From: Agarivorans sp. Toyoura001
Lineage (GTDB): Bacteria; Pseudomonadota; Gammaproteobacteria; Enterobacterales; Celerinatantimonadaceae
Assembly (NCBI RefSeq): GCF_005405585.1
Contig: NZ_BJEQ01000001.1
Coordinates: 496,001-560,000, forward strand
Direction of reading: 5' to 3'
Length of the DNA stretch: 64,000 nucleotides
Within the stretch, counting starts at the first letter, position 1. Every line of letters starts with the position of its first letter. The notes beneath the pieces are model-generated. The model saw nothing but the letters and a program-made list of their open reading frames with translations, was not told the DNA's origin and ran no database searches. Both the position numbers and the translations under genes were made by a program. This document shows positions 53,296 to 63,096 of this stretch, piece by piece.

Positions 53296-54066
53296 ATGGA
53301 TTATTTAGCCTTAAACAAAGCCGCTTGGGATAAACGTACCGAGCTGCATGTAGATTCTGAGTTTTACGACGCGCCTAGCTTTATCGCGGGCAATAGCTCG
53401 CTTAAATCTATCGAGCTAGATCTAATGGGCGATGTAGCGGGCAAAAAACTGCTGCACCTGCAATGTCACTTTGGTTTAGACAGCCTTTCTTGGGCACGTT
53501 TAGGCGCAGAAGTCACAGCGGTAGATTTATCCAGCGAAGCGATTAACCAAGCCAAAGAGCTCGCCCAGAAAACAAACTTAACGGCCGAGTTTATTTGTGA
53601 TGATGTTTACCACTATGGCGAGGAAACTAAGCCTATTCATGATTGGGTCTTTGTCTCTTACGGGGCGTTATGCTGGTTACCTGATATAGACCAATGGGCG
53701 CAAGTAGTGGCCAATAGCTTAAAGGCGGGCGGCAAGTTGTGTTTAGCCGAGTTTCACCCAGTACACGACTTAATTAGCGGTTATGGCTATTTTCACCGAG
53801 AAGACGCAGATTTAGACGAAGAAGGCACCTACACCGAGAACGATGATGGCGAAGTAAGCCCTATGTTAACCTGGGGTCACCCTGTATCAGACGTAGTGAA
53901 TGCATTAATAAAAGCAGGCTTGGTGATTGAGCAGCTGAATGAGTATGACTATAGCCCTTACAACTGTTTTGAGGGTTTAAAAGAACGCCAAAGCGGTGAG
54001 TTTATTTATGAGCACGAGCATTACGAATCACCTTTGGTTTATAGCATTGTTGCCAGCAAACGCTAG
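53296..54066 (+). CDS. Class I SAM-dependent methyltransferase
   Basis: A 256-residue Rossmann methyltransferase with motif I HLQCHFGLDSLSWARLGAEVTAVD (in parts: LQCHFGLDSLSWA), an acidic Asp after it, and a motif-II-like VFVSYGALCWLPD. The substrate is unknown; the methyltransf_25/11-type fold is used for small molecules. A strong bidirectional terminator follows. Confidence 0.9.
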   Translation: MDYLALNKAAWDKRTELHVDSEFYDAPSFIAGNSSLKSIELDLMGDVAGKKLLHLQCHFGLDSLSWARLGAEVTAVDLSSEAINQAKELAQKTNLTAEFICDDVYHYGEETKPIHDWVFVSYGALCWLPDIDQWAQVVANSLKAGGKLCLAEFHPVHDLISGYGYFHREDADLDEEGTYTENDDGEVSPMLTWGHPVSDVVNALIKAGLVIEQLNEYDYSPYNCFEGLKERQSGEFIYEHEHYESPLVYSIVASKR

Positions 54067-54089
54067 GCCTTGTTAAAGCAATTCAAACA

Positions 54090-54119
54090 AAAGGCGAGCT
54101 GATTAGCTCGCCTTTTTTT
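54090..54119. terminator. Bidirectional terminator
   Basis: Stem AAAGGCGAGCT (54090-54100) / AGCTCGCCTTT (54105-54115), GATT loop, seven T following. It serves the methyltransferase gene and, on the opposite strand, the nuclease gene. Confidence 0.92.
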
Positions 54120-54137
54120 ATTGGCTACATCTAGCGT

Positions 54138-57122
54138 TTAATCGTTATCTTTAATGGTGACCCAAGTACTAGTTATATTGCCTAGTGCCGTTGGGTAAGC
54201 ACCGAATAACAGTACCTTAAAGCGCTCCTCAGCTTCGCTGCGGCGATCATCAACGATGCGAGCTTGAACGTTTTTAGCACCGCTTTCACCTTCATTCCAA
54301 GTAACTCGTTGAATAAACGGTGCGCGGTAATCACGCCAGCTAGCAGAAGACGGCAGGACTAATACCCAAGCACTGGTCTTGCTAGTGGCTTCACCATTAA
54401 GCACCACTGGAATATTTATGCTGCCAGCGGCTTCGTCTACTTCTATTTGCGCTTGCGCCATAGACACTGTTAACGCGGTAGCGTCGTCAATCAACAGCTC
54501 TACTTGTGATACGGCCAATTTAGCAGAGCCCTGTTCAATACTTAGCATTAGGTAGGCCGTTTCTTGGCCCTCTGCCAATTCATCGGCATAGGCAGCAAGG
54601 CTAAGCGTTTGGCTGCTCATGTCGTCTGCCCCCCAAACAAGCTCCCCGCTTACTAGCGCTAAATCGCTAGCATCGGCATTGCCTGCAACAACTTGGTAAT
54701 TCACCACTACTTCACCAAAATCACCCTCTAGGCGCTCAAATACTAATGAGCTTGTGATTCCTTCAACCAAGTTGGTTTGAGCCGCAACACTAATGGTACC
54801 TGCGCTGCGCATATCTAGACTAATCACCACAGGATCATGGTCTGATGCGCGGTAAGCATTTGGGGCGTAAAAATTAGCCAATTGCGCATCTGATTTGTAT
54901 TCAGTGTTGTAATCCAGGCCTGTAGGTTCGTCGGCATTAATGTGCCAATCGGTGGCATCTAATACCCGCGCCGTTAAGGCCGCATCGGCTAAAGCATGGT
55001 CTAAGCTGCCGGCTTCTTCATCGTAATAGTATGAATAGCTGTTGGCTTCAAACATTGGAACTAGGTTGTTAAAGCCTGCAGCTTCAAAGGCTAACATGGG
55101 GTCTTCTTTGGCGTAGGCGTTAAAGTCTCCTAAAAGCAGTACATTTTGTTTTTCGCTAAAGAACTGGCTTAGAGTTTGCGCAGCTAAGGTTCGTTGGCCG
55201 TTACAGTTACCTTGCCCATCGCCCATGTCTGGATCACCTAAAGCGTTACAATTGCTGCCTTTAGACTTAAAGTGGTTTACCGCAACGTAAAAGCTTTCGC
55301 CGCCATCTACCATGCTAAATTGTTGCACCAATGGAACGCGATGTTTAGCTGTATCAGCATCAAATGGGTAAGCGCGAATTAGCTCTGCATCGCCATTGGC
55401 TTGCACCGCTTCTGGTTGGTAAATGATGCCCACTGCAATCATATCGTTACCGATACGATCAACTTGGGGTTTAACTGCAACATAATGCTGTGCTTCTGGC
55501 AATTGCGCATTCACGGCGTCAATCAGGTTTTGAATCGCACTGTCTGCTGCAAAGCCATTGTTTTGAATTTCCATCAAACCCACAACGTTGGCATTCATGG
55601 CAACCATGGCCGACACTATTTTAGCTCGCTGACGCTCGAACTCTTCTGCGGTATCTGCACCACGAAAATCCGTCGCATTATCAATGTCCAAATCGGTGAA
55701 GAAGTTAAGCACGTTAAAACTGGCAACACTAAGGTTACCGAGTTCATCAAGCTCTGGAATCGCCGTTCTTGGGTTAGCATCAATCACAGTTGGAAGCGCT
55801 GTTGGCTGCACACGGAACTGACCAAAGCTGTAATTAATCACCCCTTCTACGCCCGTCATCTGTGAGCCTGCGCGTAAGCTGTTCAAAGCAGAAAAGTTAG
55901 GAAAGTAGCTGATCTCGTCTGGGTTTTGCGAGCTTAAACCATCGTCTAATACCAATCGGTTAAGCATGTTAGCGTCAGCCAAGGCTGCCGCTTCAGGCGT
56001 ATTTGCTGGGTATACTTGTGTTGATTTAAAGCGTTTACCTAACGACAACACCGACTCACCATAACGGTTAAAGGTGTAAGCAGGGGTAACGTGCAAGGTT
56101 TGCGGCAGGCTGACACGCATGCCTTCTAAGTGATATAAGTCTTGGTCTACTAAGGGTAACGTTAGTGTTGTTGCGCTAGGCAAATCCTCATTGCCACACA
56201 CCAATAAAGCCGCCACATCTTTAAGCTGATTGCCACCGCTATACTCAGCCACGGTAGCTTGTACTCTAACGCGTTGGCCCACGGTAACGGGGTCATTAAA
56301 GTGGTAGACAAAAATACCTTCTGAGGTTTGAGCGTCAGCATCCCAGTTAGCATTGGCATGTTGAACAAAAAAACCAGACAATTGGTTATCCGTTCCATTC
56401 CCTTGGAAATCACCCACCACCACCGCTTCTACAACAATCTCTTGACCTAATATGTTGCCAGAACGAATGCTGTGAATAGCCGTACTAGGGTCACCACATT
56501 GACCGATGTCTGAAACCGGCGGGTCAATTGGACCGCCAGTGTCGTCACAAGCTTGTTGGCCAATACAACCTAAGCCGTTAACGGTGTCTTTAGCGTAGTT
56601 AAACCAGCGTGAGGAAATCACGAACTCTTGGCTATTATTGTTGTCTGGCGTGCTTTCGTCTAAACGGCGTAAGGTTTGGTCTTTAGTAGACGCACCACCA
56701 TCACTCCAAGTTTCTCGCACGCCAATTTGGCCAACACGATCCACTAATACATCGTTGGCATACAAACCAAGCGCATCGTCGCCATTAAAGTTAACCACGC
56801 TTGATTCAATACCTACGCCTACAGGAATTAAAGCATTGTCATTATTGCCAATAACTGCATTGCTATTTACATATACCAAGGTGTCGCCAGGTGCTAAAAC
56901 ACCGCTTAAATCTTGGGTGTTGGTAGCACTAGTGGCACCATTTGAGAACAAACGAAGCTGGTAATTAGCACTGGCTAAATCCACCGCTTGGTCGCCGTAG
57001 TTGGCAATTTCAATCGCTTTGTTAAAACTACTTCCTTCAATGTATTCACTAATCAATACATCGGCTTGTGAGCTAGCACTTAGCGCACATAGGCCTACTA
57101 ACATTATTTTATTGGGGTTCAT
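54138..57122 (-). CDS. ExeM/NucH-family extracellular endonuclease
   Basis: A signal peptide (MNPNKIMLVGLCALSASSQA) leads into a lamin-tail domain (LISEYIEGSSFNKAIEIAN), then an ExeM-type OB-fold domain (about 210-450). A metal-dependent endonuclease/exonuclease/phosphatase domain follows (LSVASFNVLNFF, GLMEIQNNGF, LLGDFNAYAKED, DHDPVVISL), then two Calx-beta/Ig-like repeats. Shewanella ExeM degrades extracellular DNA for nutrition and biofilm dispersal. Many homologues end in a GlyGly-CTERM tail; this one ends STWVTIKDND with no such tail. AGGGACGAG supports the ATG at 57122 over the longer frame to 57155. Confidence 0.9.
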   Translation of the reverse strand: MNPNKIMLVGLCALSASSQADVLISEYIEGSSFNKAIEIANYGDQAVDLASANYQLRLFSNGATSATNTQDLSGVLAPGDTLVYVNSNAVIGNNDNALIPVGVGIESSVVNFNGDDALGLYANDVLVDRVGQIGVRETWSDGGASTKDQTLRRLDESTPDNNNSQEFVISSRWFNYAKDTVNGLGCIGQQACDDTGGPIDPPVSDIGQCGDPSTAIHSIRSGNILGQEIVVEAVVVGDFQGNGTDNQLSGFFVQHANANWDADAQTSEGIFVYHFNDPVTVGQRVRVQATVAEYSGGNQLKDVAALLVCGNEDLPSATTLTLPLVDQDLYHLEGMRVSLPQTLHVTPAYTFNRYGESVLSLGKRFKSTQVYPANTPEAAALADANMLNRLVLDDGLSSQNPDEISYFPNFSALNSLRAGSQMTGVEGVINYSFGQFRVQPTALPTVIDANPRTAIPELDELGNLSVASFNVLNFFTDLDIDNATDFRGADTAEEFERQRAKIVSAMVAMNANVVGLMEIQNNGFAADSAIQNLIDAVNAQLPEAQHYVAVKPQVDRIGNDMIAVGIIYQPEAVQANGDAELIRAYPFDADTAKHRVPLVQQFSMVDGGESFYVAVNHFKSKGSNCNALGDPDMGDGQGNCNGQRTLAAQTLSQFFSEKQNVLLLGDFNAYAKEDPMLAFEAAGFNNLVPMFEANSYSYYYDEEAGSLDHALADAALTARVLDATDWHINADEPTGLDYNTEYKSDAQLANFYAPNAYRASDHDPVVISLDMRSAGTISVAAQTNLVEGITSSLVFERLEGDFGEVVVNYQVVAGNADASDLALVSGELVWGADDMSSQTLSLAAYADELAEGQETAYLMLSIEQGSAKLAVSQVELLIDDATALTVSMAQAQIEVDEAAGSINIPVVLNGEATSKTSAWVLVLPSSASWRDYRAPFIQRVTWNEGESGAKNVQARIVDDRRSEAEERFKVLLFGAYPTALGNITSTWVTIKDND

Positions 57123-57377
57123 AATACTCGTCCCTGAGAAAACAAAAAATGCCACAACGAAGTGGCGCCATTAACTGGTCTAGCCTGACGAGAATTGATG
57201 ACAGAAAAACACAATAACTGCGAACAAAATGTGACATTTTGTTGACAAAAAACAATAAATACAAAGAGATAAGCAAGAAAAAGCCATTTAGTGGAGAGTT
57301 AAATAGCCTTATTGATGAGCAGGTAGCAGTGTGATTAGGCGGCGTACTTTAGCCAAATTACCAGTTACAAACATGAC

Positions 57378-58589
57378 TTACGGATTAGCTGGATGAAGCT
57401 GGTCTGTCGGTTTTTCTAAGATGAAATAAGCCAATAATGTTACACCAAGCAACGCACTAACATTAAACGCCACAATACCCTGCCAGCCCCAAGCACTATA
57501 AAATGGTTGCATTAACACACCGCCACCAGCAGCCCCCACATAATAACTAATCGTATATAAAGCCGACGCGCTGGCCTTGGCTTTAGTGGCGTGTTGATTC
57601 ACCCAAGCGCTGGCCTGTGCATGGCTAAAGAAAAAACCCATAGAAGACACCACCATCGCCAGCAAGATCATCCAAAGTGGCTCAAATAAACTCAATGCAC
57701 TAGCAACGGCCATAACTAACAAGCCCAGCAAAATACATAACTTGCTGCCGTAACGCTGAGCAATTCGCCCAGCTGAAGATGCGGTAAATGTACCGCCTAA
57801 ATAACTTAAAAATAATAAAGAGGTTAAGCTTGCAGGTAGCGAATACGGTGCGTCGGCCAAAATAAAAGTCAGGTAAGAAAATTGATTAATGAATACGCCA
57901 AAGGCAACCCCTCCCACTAAGTAAGCACATACTAACTGGGGATTCCTTAGGTGACGTTTATAGTTCGCCAGGCTGCTACATAAGCGCCAAGTTTGGCGAG
58001 TATGGGCTGACTCTTGTGGCAGCAATACAAACACCAACACCACCATTAATAAACTCAGTAGCGCCACCACGATAAAGGCCATTTGCCATGAACCGAGTAA
58101 GTCGGCACTCCAACCGCCCAATAAGCGCCCGCCAATGCCGCCTAATGAGTTAGCCGCAATAAAAATACCCACCGCTTTAATCAACGCGCGTGAGTCTAAC
58201 TGTTCGGCTAAGTAAGCAATTGCTACCGCAGGAACACCGGCTAAACATACGCCCTGTAAAAAACGTAGCGCAATAATGGCATAAAAAGACTGGGGATGAG
58301 CCAAGCCAATAAACAGGCTTAAACACGGAACAACAGCAATCGATACCAATAGAATTTTGCGTCGACCTACGGCATCTGACAGCGAGGCCAAGAATAATAA
58401 CCCCAAGGCCATACCCAACATAGCGGCCGACAACATGGCGCTAGCGGCTAAAGGTGAAATAGCGTAGTTCTGAGCAAAAATAGGCAATAGAGGCTGAACA
58501 AGGTAAAGATTGAAGAAGGTAACTAAAGAGGCCGTAGACACCGCAGCGGTAACTTGCCAAAAACCTTTACTGTTTTGCTGATACTTCAT
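57378..58589 (-). CDS. MFS efflux transporter (YnfM/arabinose-efflux-like)
   Basis: A twelve-helix major-facilitator protein with the family motif DAVGRRK (motif A), a drug:H+ style loop, and an N-terminus VSTASLVTFFNLYLVQPLLP typical of YnfM-like permeases. The exported substrate is unknown. The ORF runs to 58619; ATG at 58589 (MKYQQNSKGF) or 58619 could be the start. It diverges from a LysR gene, whose binding sites are likely in the shared 85-115-bp region. A terminator was not obvious. Confidence 0.88.
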   Translation of the reverse strand: MKYQQNSKGFWQVTAAVSTASLVTFFNLYLVQPLLPIFAQNYAISPLAASAMLSAAMLGMALGLLFLASLSDAVGRRKILLVSIAVVPCLSLFIGLAHPQSFYAIIALRFLQGVCLAGVPAVAIAYLAEQLDSRALIKAVGIFIAANSLGGIGGRLLGGWSADLLGSWQMAFIVVALLSLLMVVLVFVLLPQESAHTRQTWRLCSSLANYKRHLRNPQLVCAYLVGGVAFGVFINQFSYLTFILADAPYSLPASLTSLLFLSYLGGTFTASSAGRIAQRYGSKLCILLGLLVMAVASALSLFEPLWMILLAMVVSSMGFFFSHAQASAWVNQHATKAKASASALYTISYYVGAAGGGVLMQPFYSAWGWQGIVAFNVSALLGVTLLAYFILEKPTDQLHPANP

Positions 58590-58628
58590 TAGCACACTCT
58601 TAAATAGCACGTTCTTCACGCTCTGATG

Positions 58629-58673
58629 TACTAATGCTATGCCTCCGCTTTGAATAAATAAAATATATTAGTA
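58629..58673. promoter_or_regulatory. Divergent promoter with a TACTAAT inverted repeat
   Basis: TACTAAT (58629-58635) and ATTAGTA (58667-58673) are inverted arms 31 bp apart in the short region between the MFS and LysR genes. LysR proteins often bind two such sites and loop the DNA, so this is a candidate operator for the LysR gene and the divergent transporter. Confidence 0.4.
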
Positions 58674-58704
58674 TTATCGAAGCTATAACTTTTACTTATG
58701 AGCA

Positions 58705-59598
58705 ATGATTGTGGAATTAAGACAATTACGCCAGTTTGTCAGTGTGGTGCAACTGGGTAGCTTTACTGCAGCGGCTAAACAGTTGGGCGTTGCCCAGCCA
58801 GCGATTAGCGCCACAATCAAAAAACTCGAGCAACAACTATCGATACAACTGCTACAACGTAACGAGCGAAATGTCAGCTTAAGTACTGAAGGAAAAGTAC
58901 TATACCAACACGCCATTCAACTGCTTAAACAAGCTGAAGACGCCGAGCAAGCGATGCAGTCTCTAAAGGGGCTGGACAGCGGTACCGTAACCATTGGGAT
59001 CCCTAGCATGATGGGCTCTTATTTCTTTCCACCCTTGCTCATGGGTTTTAAAAGTCTCTACCCACAACTCAACCTTTCTGTGATTGATGCAGGTACCGAG
59101 TTAGTTAGGAAAAAATTGCTTAGCGGTGAACTCGATTTAGGCATTGTTGTCACTCAAGATGTGCCGCCAGAACTGCACTGTGAACCTATTTACAAAGGTG
59201 AACTACTGGCTTGTTGCAGCCAAGATAATCCGTTAAGCGTACAAAGCAGCATTAGCCACCGCGAATTTCTAAACCATGAATTGGTGCTGTTTCGCGAGGG
59301 GTACTTTCACCATAAGGTGATTGAACAGATCAGTCGTGAACAGCAACAGGTGCCACAAGTCTCTTTTCAAACCAACCTGATCCCGCTCATTAAGTCGATT
59401 GTTGCCAGAGATTTTGGCATAACTACCCTACTTAGCATGGTAGTTCAACCGGGTGACTCTCTGCATTCGCTAAGCTTTGATCCGCCGTTTCACTTAGAGC
59501 TAGGGCTGGCTTGGCGACGCGATGCGTATATGTCGCGCGCCAATCAGAGGTTTAAGGATTTTGTGTTGGAGAATTGCACTCTAAACGAGGGCAGCTAG
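58705..59598 (+). CDS. LysR-family transcriptional regulator
   Basis: The 297-residue protein has an N-terminal winged helix-turn-helix (LRQLRQFVSVVQLGSFTAAAKQLGVAQPAISATIKKLE, in parts, residues 5-43) and a periplasmic-binding-like effector domain (about 90-290). It is divergent from the MFS gene, which it probably controls. Its last 18 bp overlap the convergent azoR gene. Confidence 0.95.
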   Translation: MIVELRQLRQFVSVVQLGSFTAAAKQLGVAQPAISATIKKLEQQLSIQLLQRNERNVSLSTEGKVLYQHAIQLLKQAEDAEQAMQSLKGLDSGTVTIGIPSMMGSYFFPPLLMGFKSLYPQLNLSVIDAGTELVRKKLLSGELDLGIVVTQDVPPELHCEPIYKGELLACCSQDNPLSVQSSISHREFLNHELVLFREGYFHHKVIEQISREQQQVPQVSFQTNLIPLIKSIVARDFGITTLLSMVVQPGDSLHSLSFDPPFHLELGLAWRRDAYMSRANQRFKDFVLENCTLNEGS

Positions 59599-60171
59599 TT
59601 GCTCTTGTGCGGCATCCATTTGCTGCTTGGCGGTTTCATCACCCATACTCAAAGCTTCGGCATAAACCACTTCAACATCAGTGATGCCTAAAAATCCTAG
59701 CACTACCATTAAGTGAGGAATTTGAGTGTCGGTAGCAGCGTGTTTATGAATCCCGCCTCGTGTCGTGACCACAATCGCTTTCGTATCCTTTATCAAACCA
59801 ACTGGGCCTTGTTCGCTATATTGAAAAGTAAGTCCAGCTCGCACCACTAAATCTAGCCAATTCTTTAACTGTGTAGGAATCGAAAAGTTATACATTGGCG
59901 CAGCAATCACCACCACATCGGCGGCTTTAAGCTCATCCACTAAACTGTTTGATAAAGCGAATACTTTCCGCTGTTGTTCGCTTAGTTCATCCCCACCTTG
60001 CAGTGCCGAGATTACTTCAGCACTCAACACCGGCAGAGGCTCTGCGGCTAAATCTCGACTCACCACCTTTGCATGTTGCGCAATGTAACGATTACTCAGT
60101 TGGTCAATCAGTGCCGATGAGCTTGAGTGCTCTCCCAAAATACTTGATTTAAGCGTTAATACTGATGTCAT
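59581..60171 (-). CDS. azoR: FMN-dependent NADH:azoreductase
   Basis: A 196-residue flavodoxin-fold protein with the AzoR patterns LKSSILGEHSSSSAL (FMN phosphate loop), PMYNFSIPTQLKNWLDLVVRAG and VTTRGGIHK. AzoR reduces azo dyes and quinones, likely for quinone detoxification. The 3' end overlaps the LysR gene end by 18 bp. The start ATG at 60171 is preceded by a long A/T-rich region. Confidence 0.93.
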   Translation of the reverse strand: MTSVLTLKSSILGEHSSSSALIDQLSNRYIAQHAKVVSRDLAAEPLPVLSAEVISALQGGDELSEQQRKVFALSNSLVDELKAADVVVIAAPMYNFSIPTQLKNWLDLVVRAGLTFQYSEQGPVGLIKDTKAIVVTTRGGIHKHAATDTQIPHLMVVLGFLGITDVEVVYAEALSMGDETAKQQMDAAQEQLAALV

Positions 60172-60368
60172 AGTTGTGTCTCACTTGATGCCATAATTTT
60201 AGATGCGCTACTGTATCAATATAAAAATGGAACAAAAAACACAAATATTAGCCACAAGCATTCGGCTAAATAGACAGGATAGATATTTAGCGGGAGTTTA
60301 GCGACTCACTTCAAATTCAAACATTTATCGATATACTTAGCCTATTAAAACCTTCAAGGATGAACTCT

Positions 60369-61202
60369 GTGTCTAGTGAACCCACTACCCAAAGCCCTAT
60401 GCAAAAACGGCTTTACGATATAATTTTTGGCTACAATACCCCAGCCGGAAAGCGCTTTGATTTACTGCTAGTAAGCGCCATTATCAGCAGTGTCATCGTG
60501 GTAATTATCGATTCAGTGAGTGAGTTTGAACAGCTCTACCACACCTGGTTTATCGCCATTGAAGTGGTATTTACGGTGTTTTTCACCCTCGAGTATATCG
60601 CCCGTTTATACTGCTCGCCGCAACCTAAAGAATATGCCAAGAGTTTTTATGGTGTGGTCGATTTGCTGGCAATTTTGCCCACTTATTTAGCCCTGCTCTA
60701 CCCCGCTGCGCAGGTAATGCTGCTATTTCGCTTATTGCGGATCCTACGGATACTTCGCGTATTAAAACTAGTGCGTTATATGAGTGAAGCCAACGTGCTA
60801 TTGCGAGCACTGATGCTGGCTCGTCGTAAGATTTTAGTATTCTTATTTTGTATTTGTTTAACCACCACTATTTATGGTGCCTTAATGTATGCCATTGAAG
60901 GGCCAGAAAATGGCTTCACTAGCATTCCTCGCAGTATTTATTGGGCCATTGTCACCATTACTACTGTAGGTTATGGCGATATTTCTCCTGCCACACCTCT
61001 AGGCCAAGCACTGGCAGCCTTGGTCATGATTACCGGTTTTTCGATTATTACCGTGCCTACCGGCATTGTAGGTGCAGAGCTAGTTAATGAGATGCGCCGT
61101 GAGCAAAGTGAACACCGTTGTGTGCACTGTGAACGCGCTGGTCACGACCACGACGCTGATTACTGTAAACATTGTGGAGCCGATTTGTTAAATGTGTCAT
61201 AA
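60369..61202 (+). CDS. Voltage-gated potassium channel with a zinc-ribbon tail
   Basis: A six-helix Kv-type subunit: S4 is basic (RLLRILRILRVLKLVRYM) and the pore has TITTVGYGD. The last 35 residues hold a CxxC...CxxC zinc ribbon (RCVHCERAG and YCKHCGADLL), an unusual cytoplasmic sensor or assembly module. The ATG at 60360 is the formal ORF start, but AAGGA overlaps it; the same AAGGA is eight bases before the GTG at 60369 (MSSEPTTQSP after initiation), which I prefer. The protein is about 277 residues long. Confidence 0.88.
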   Translation: MSSEPTTQSPMQKRLYDIIFGYNTPAGKRFDLLLVSAIISSVIVVIIDSVSEFEQLYHTWFIAIEVVFTVFFTLEYIARLYCSPQPKEYAKSFYGVVDLLAILPTYLALLYPAAQVMLLFRLLRILRILRVLKLVRYMSEANVLLRALMLARRKILVFLFCICLTTTIYGALMYAIEGPENGFTSIPRSIYWAIVTITTVGYGDISPATPLGQALAALVMITGFSIITVPTGIVGAELVNEMRREQSEHRCVHCERAGHDHDADYCKHCGADLLNVS

Positions 61203-61284
61203 AAATGTATAACTGCCTGCTTACATTACCCAGCTACACTAAAATGATTGATGGCATGCGCCTGAGAACCAAAGAGGAATTAGC

Positions 61285-62010
61285 ATGGCAGTTATTGCAG
61301 GACACCGTGGCGTAGCAGGCAGCTCCCCGGAAAACACCCTCGCGGGCTTAGACCGCGCCGCAGAGTTAGGCCTAGAATGGGTCGAGTTTGATACCTTTTT
61401 AACCAAAGACCACCAGCCTATTGTGTTTCACGACGAGCATTTAGAACGTTGCACCAATGGCAGCGGCAAAGCCACCGAATACACCTTAGCGCAACTACAT
61501 TCGCTAGACGCTGGCGCTTGGTTTTCTCCTTCGTTTTCCGGCCAAGCCTTACCAAGCTTACGCCAGTACCTCATCCATGCCAAAAAGCTGGGCTTAAAGC
61601 TCAACTTAGAGATGAAGTATCACAACCAACCGCGTCAACAATTGGTTGAAGCTGTAGTCGCCGAAATAGCCCATTGTGATTTTCCACTCGACCGTTTGCT
61701 TATTTCTAGCTTCGATCACCAATTGTTACTGTTTATGCATCGCCATGCTAGCCAATTTGACTTAGCCCAGCTCTATGAAGAAATCCCCGAGAATTGGCAG
61801 CAACAACTTCAAGACATTAATGCGCTAGCCTGCCATTGCGACTATAAGACCTTGAGCGTTGCCCAGGCCAAACAAATCAAACTGGCGGGTTATCGTTTGT
61901 CTACATACACTGTAAATGAGCCCACCGAAATCACCGCATTGTTACCATGGCTAGATATGGTTATCAGTGACTTTCCTGAGCGATTTAACGAGCCCATGAG
62001 CACAAGCTAA
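61285..62010 (+). CDS. Glycerophosphodiester phosphodiesterase
   Basis: A 241-residue GDPD TIM-barrel: GHRGVAGSSPENTLAG (residues 6-21), EFDTFLTKD and VFHDEHLERCTNG supply the metal and catalytic residues (His, Glu, Asp). It hydrolyses glycerophosphodiesters to glycerol-3-phosphate and an alcohol, cytoplasmic since no signal is visible, as in UgpQ. A TetR-like gene follows 29 bp downstream, so the two are probably co-transcribed. Confidence 0.92.
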   Translation: MAVIAGHRGVAGSSPENTLAGLDRAAELGLEWVEFDTFLTKDHQPIVFHDEHLERCTNGSGKATEYTLAQLHSLDAGAWFSPSFSGQALPSLRQYLIHAKKLGLKLNLEMKYHNQPRQQLVEAVVAEIAHCDFPLDRLLISSFDHQLLLFMHRHASQFDLAQLYEEIPENWQQQLQDINALACHCDYKTLSVAQAKQIKLAGYRLSTYTVNEPTEITALLPWLDMVISDFPERFNEPMSTS

Positions 62011-62039
62011 CACTTGGGCTCTTTCGCAGGAAGCGAATC

Positions 62040-62543
62040 ATGTCCCCAGTCAGCTTGTCGCCACAGCAACAACTTAAGGAACGGATCCTTGATCAGGTAT
62101 TGGCATTTTTGCTTGAAGGCGATTGGCAACAAATAGAAATGGGCAACATTGCTAGGCAGTGTGGCATTAGCCAAGCAGAACTCAATGAGTGCTTCCCTAC
62201 CCTGCAATCTATTACTTCTGCGGTAAATAGCCGTTTAACTCAAAACTTTATCCAACATTTGGATTTAAGTTCACGCGAGAGTTTGCGGCTGACTTGGCTC
62301 GACAGTTTAGAGTCCCCTCGGTTTCGCGCCATTGTGCATTTGTTTATTGATGCTTCGCAGCAAAAAAGCGTTGCCTGGCGCTTAGCCAATGTAGGTTGGA
62401 GCCAATTTACCAACCATGTTGCTAGTCACTTAGGTTACCAAGCGGTAAACCAAGACTTACCGTGGCTATTGGGCAAATCGATGCTGAAGTTTATTAACCA
62501 ACGCAGCCGCAGTAGCAGCACCTTAAAAAGTATCGACAATTAG
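62040..62543 (+). CDS. TetR-like regulator
   Basis: A 167-residue helical protein. The N-terminal helices (ILDQVLAFLLEGDWQQIEMGNIARQCGISQAELNECFPTLQSIT, in parts) follow the TetR helix-turn-helix pattern, with ISQAELNECF in the position of the recognition helix. The C-terminal 100 residues would bind a ligand, shorter than usual. It follows the GDPD gene closely and may regulate it or fatty-acid/phospholipid genes. The assignment is moderate. Confidence 0.65.
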   Translation: MSPVSLSPQQQLKERILDQVLAFLLEGDWQQIEMGNIARQCGISQAELNECFPTLQSITSAVNSRLTQNFIQHLDLSSRESLRLTWLDSLESPRFRAIVHLFIDASQQKSVAWRLANVGWSQFTNHVASHLGYQAVNQDLPWLLGKSMLKFINQRSRSSSTLKSIDN

Positions 62544-62544
62544 C

Positions 62545-63090
62545 TTATTGCGGCGCGGCCAAGTCATCGGCGATCAATGAATAAATCGCTGCGTGGCAGG
62601 GTTGGCCAAAATCAATAACTCGTGACCTAGCTAAGCTTTCGTAATGTGCGCCGGCTTTTTCAGCCACTCGACGGCTGGCAATGTTTTGCTCGGCAATCAC
62701 TAATTCTAAGCGATTTAGCTGCAAGCCATTAAAAGCGTAATCGGCCATTAAACGCACCGCTTCGGTAGCAATACCTTTACCACTGGCACTGTCTCTTACC
62801 CAATAGCCCAAATTAGCTGCGCGGTAATTCCACTCAATGCGGTTAATAGCAATAGCACCTAAAAACTGTCCACCTTGATTGGCAAAAATCCCCATATCAA
62901 AAGCAATGTTTTTAGCTATCGCCGCTTGGCTCAGTGCTAGCCAAGATCGACTCTCTTCTTCTGGGTAATCTTCTTCCATCCAATCTAACCAGCGGTGCCC
63001 GCCAGCAGCGGTTTCACGCACGGCCTCAGCATGAGCAATGGCATCTTCTGGTAGGTAAGGTCTAATGAGTATTTGCTGGCCACGCATCAT
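62545..63090 (-). CDS. GNAT N-acetyltransferase, RimJ/RimL type
   Basis: A 181-residue GNAT fold with RimL features: LIRPYLPEDAIAHAEAVRE at the start, NLGYWVRDSASGKGIATEAVRLM (acetyl-CoA site, in parts), and ASRRVAEKAGAHYE. It probably acetylates the N-terminus of a protein such as ribosomal L7/L12 or another amine. It starts 6 bp after the DUF2956 stop and reads on the minus strand, so the two are likely co-transcribed. Confidence 0.9.
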   Translation of the reverse strand: MMRGQQILIRPYLPEDAIAHAEAVRETAAGGHRWLDWMEEDYPEEESRSWLALSQAAIAKNIAFDMGIFANQGGQFLGAIAINRIEWNYRAANLGYWVRDSASGKGIATEAVRLMADYAFNGLQLNRLELVIAEQNIASRRVAEKAGAHYESLARSRVIDFGQPCHAAIYSLIADDLAAPQ

Positions 63091-63096
63091 GCTCTC

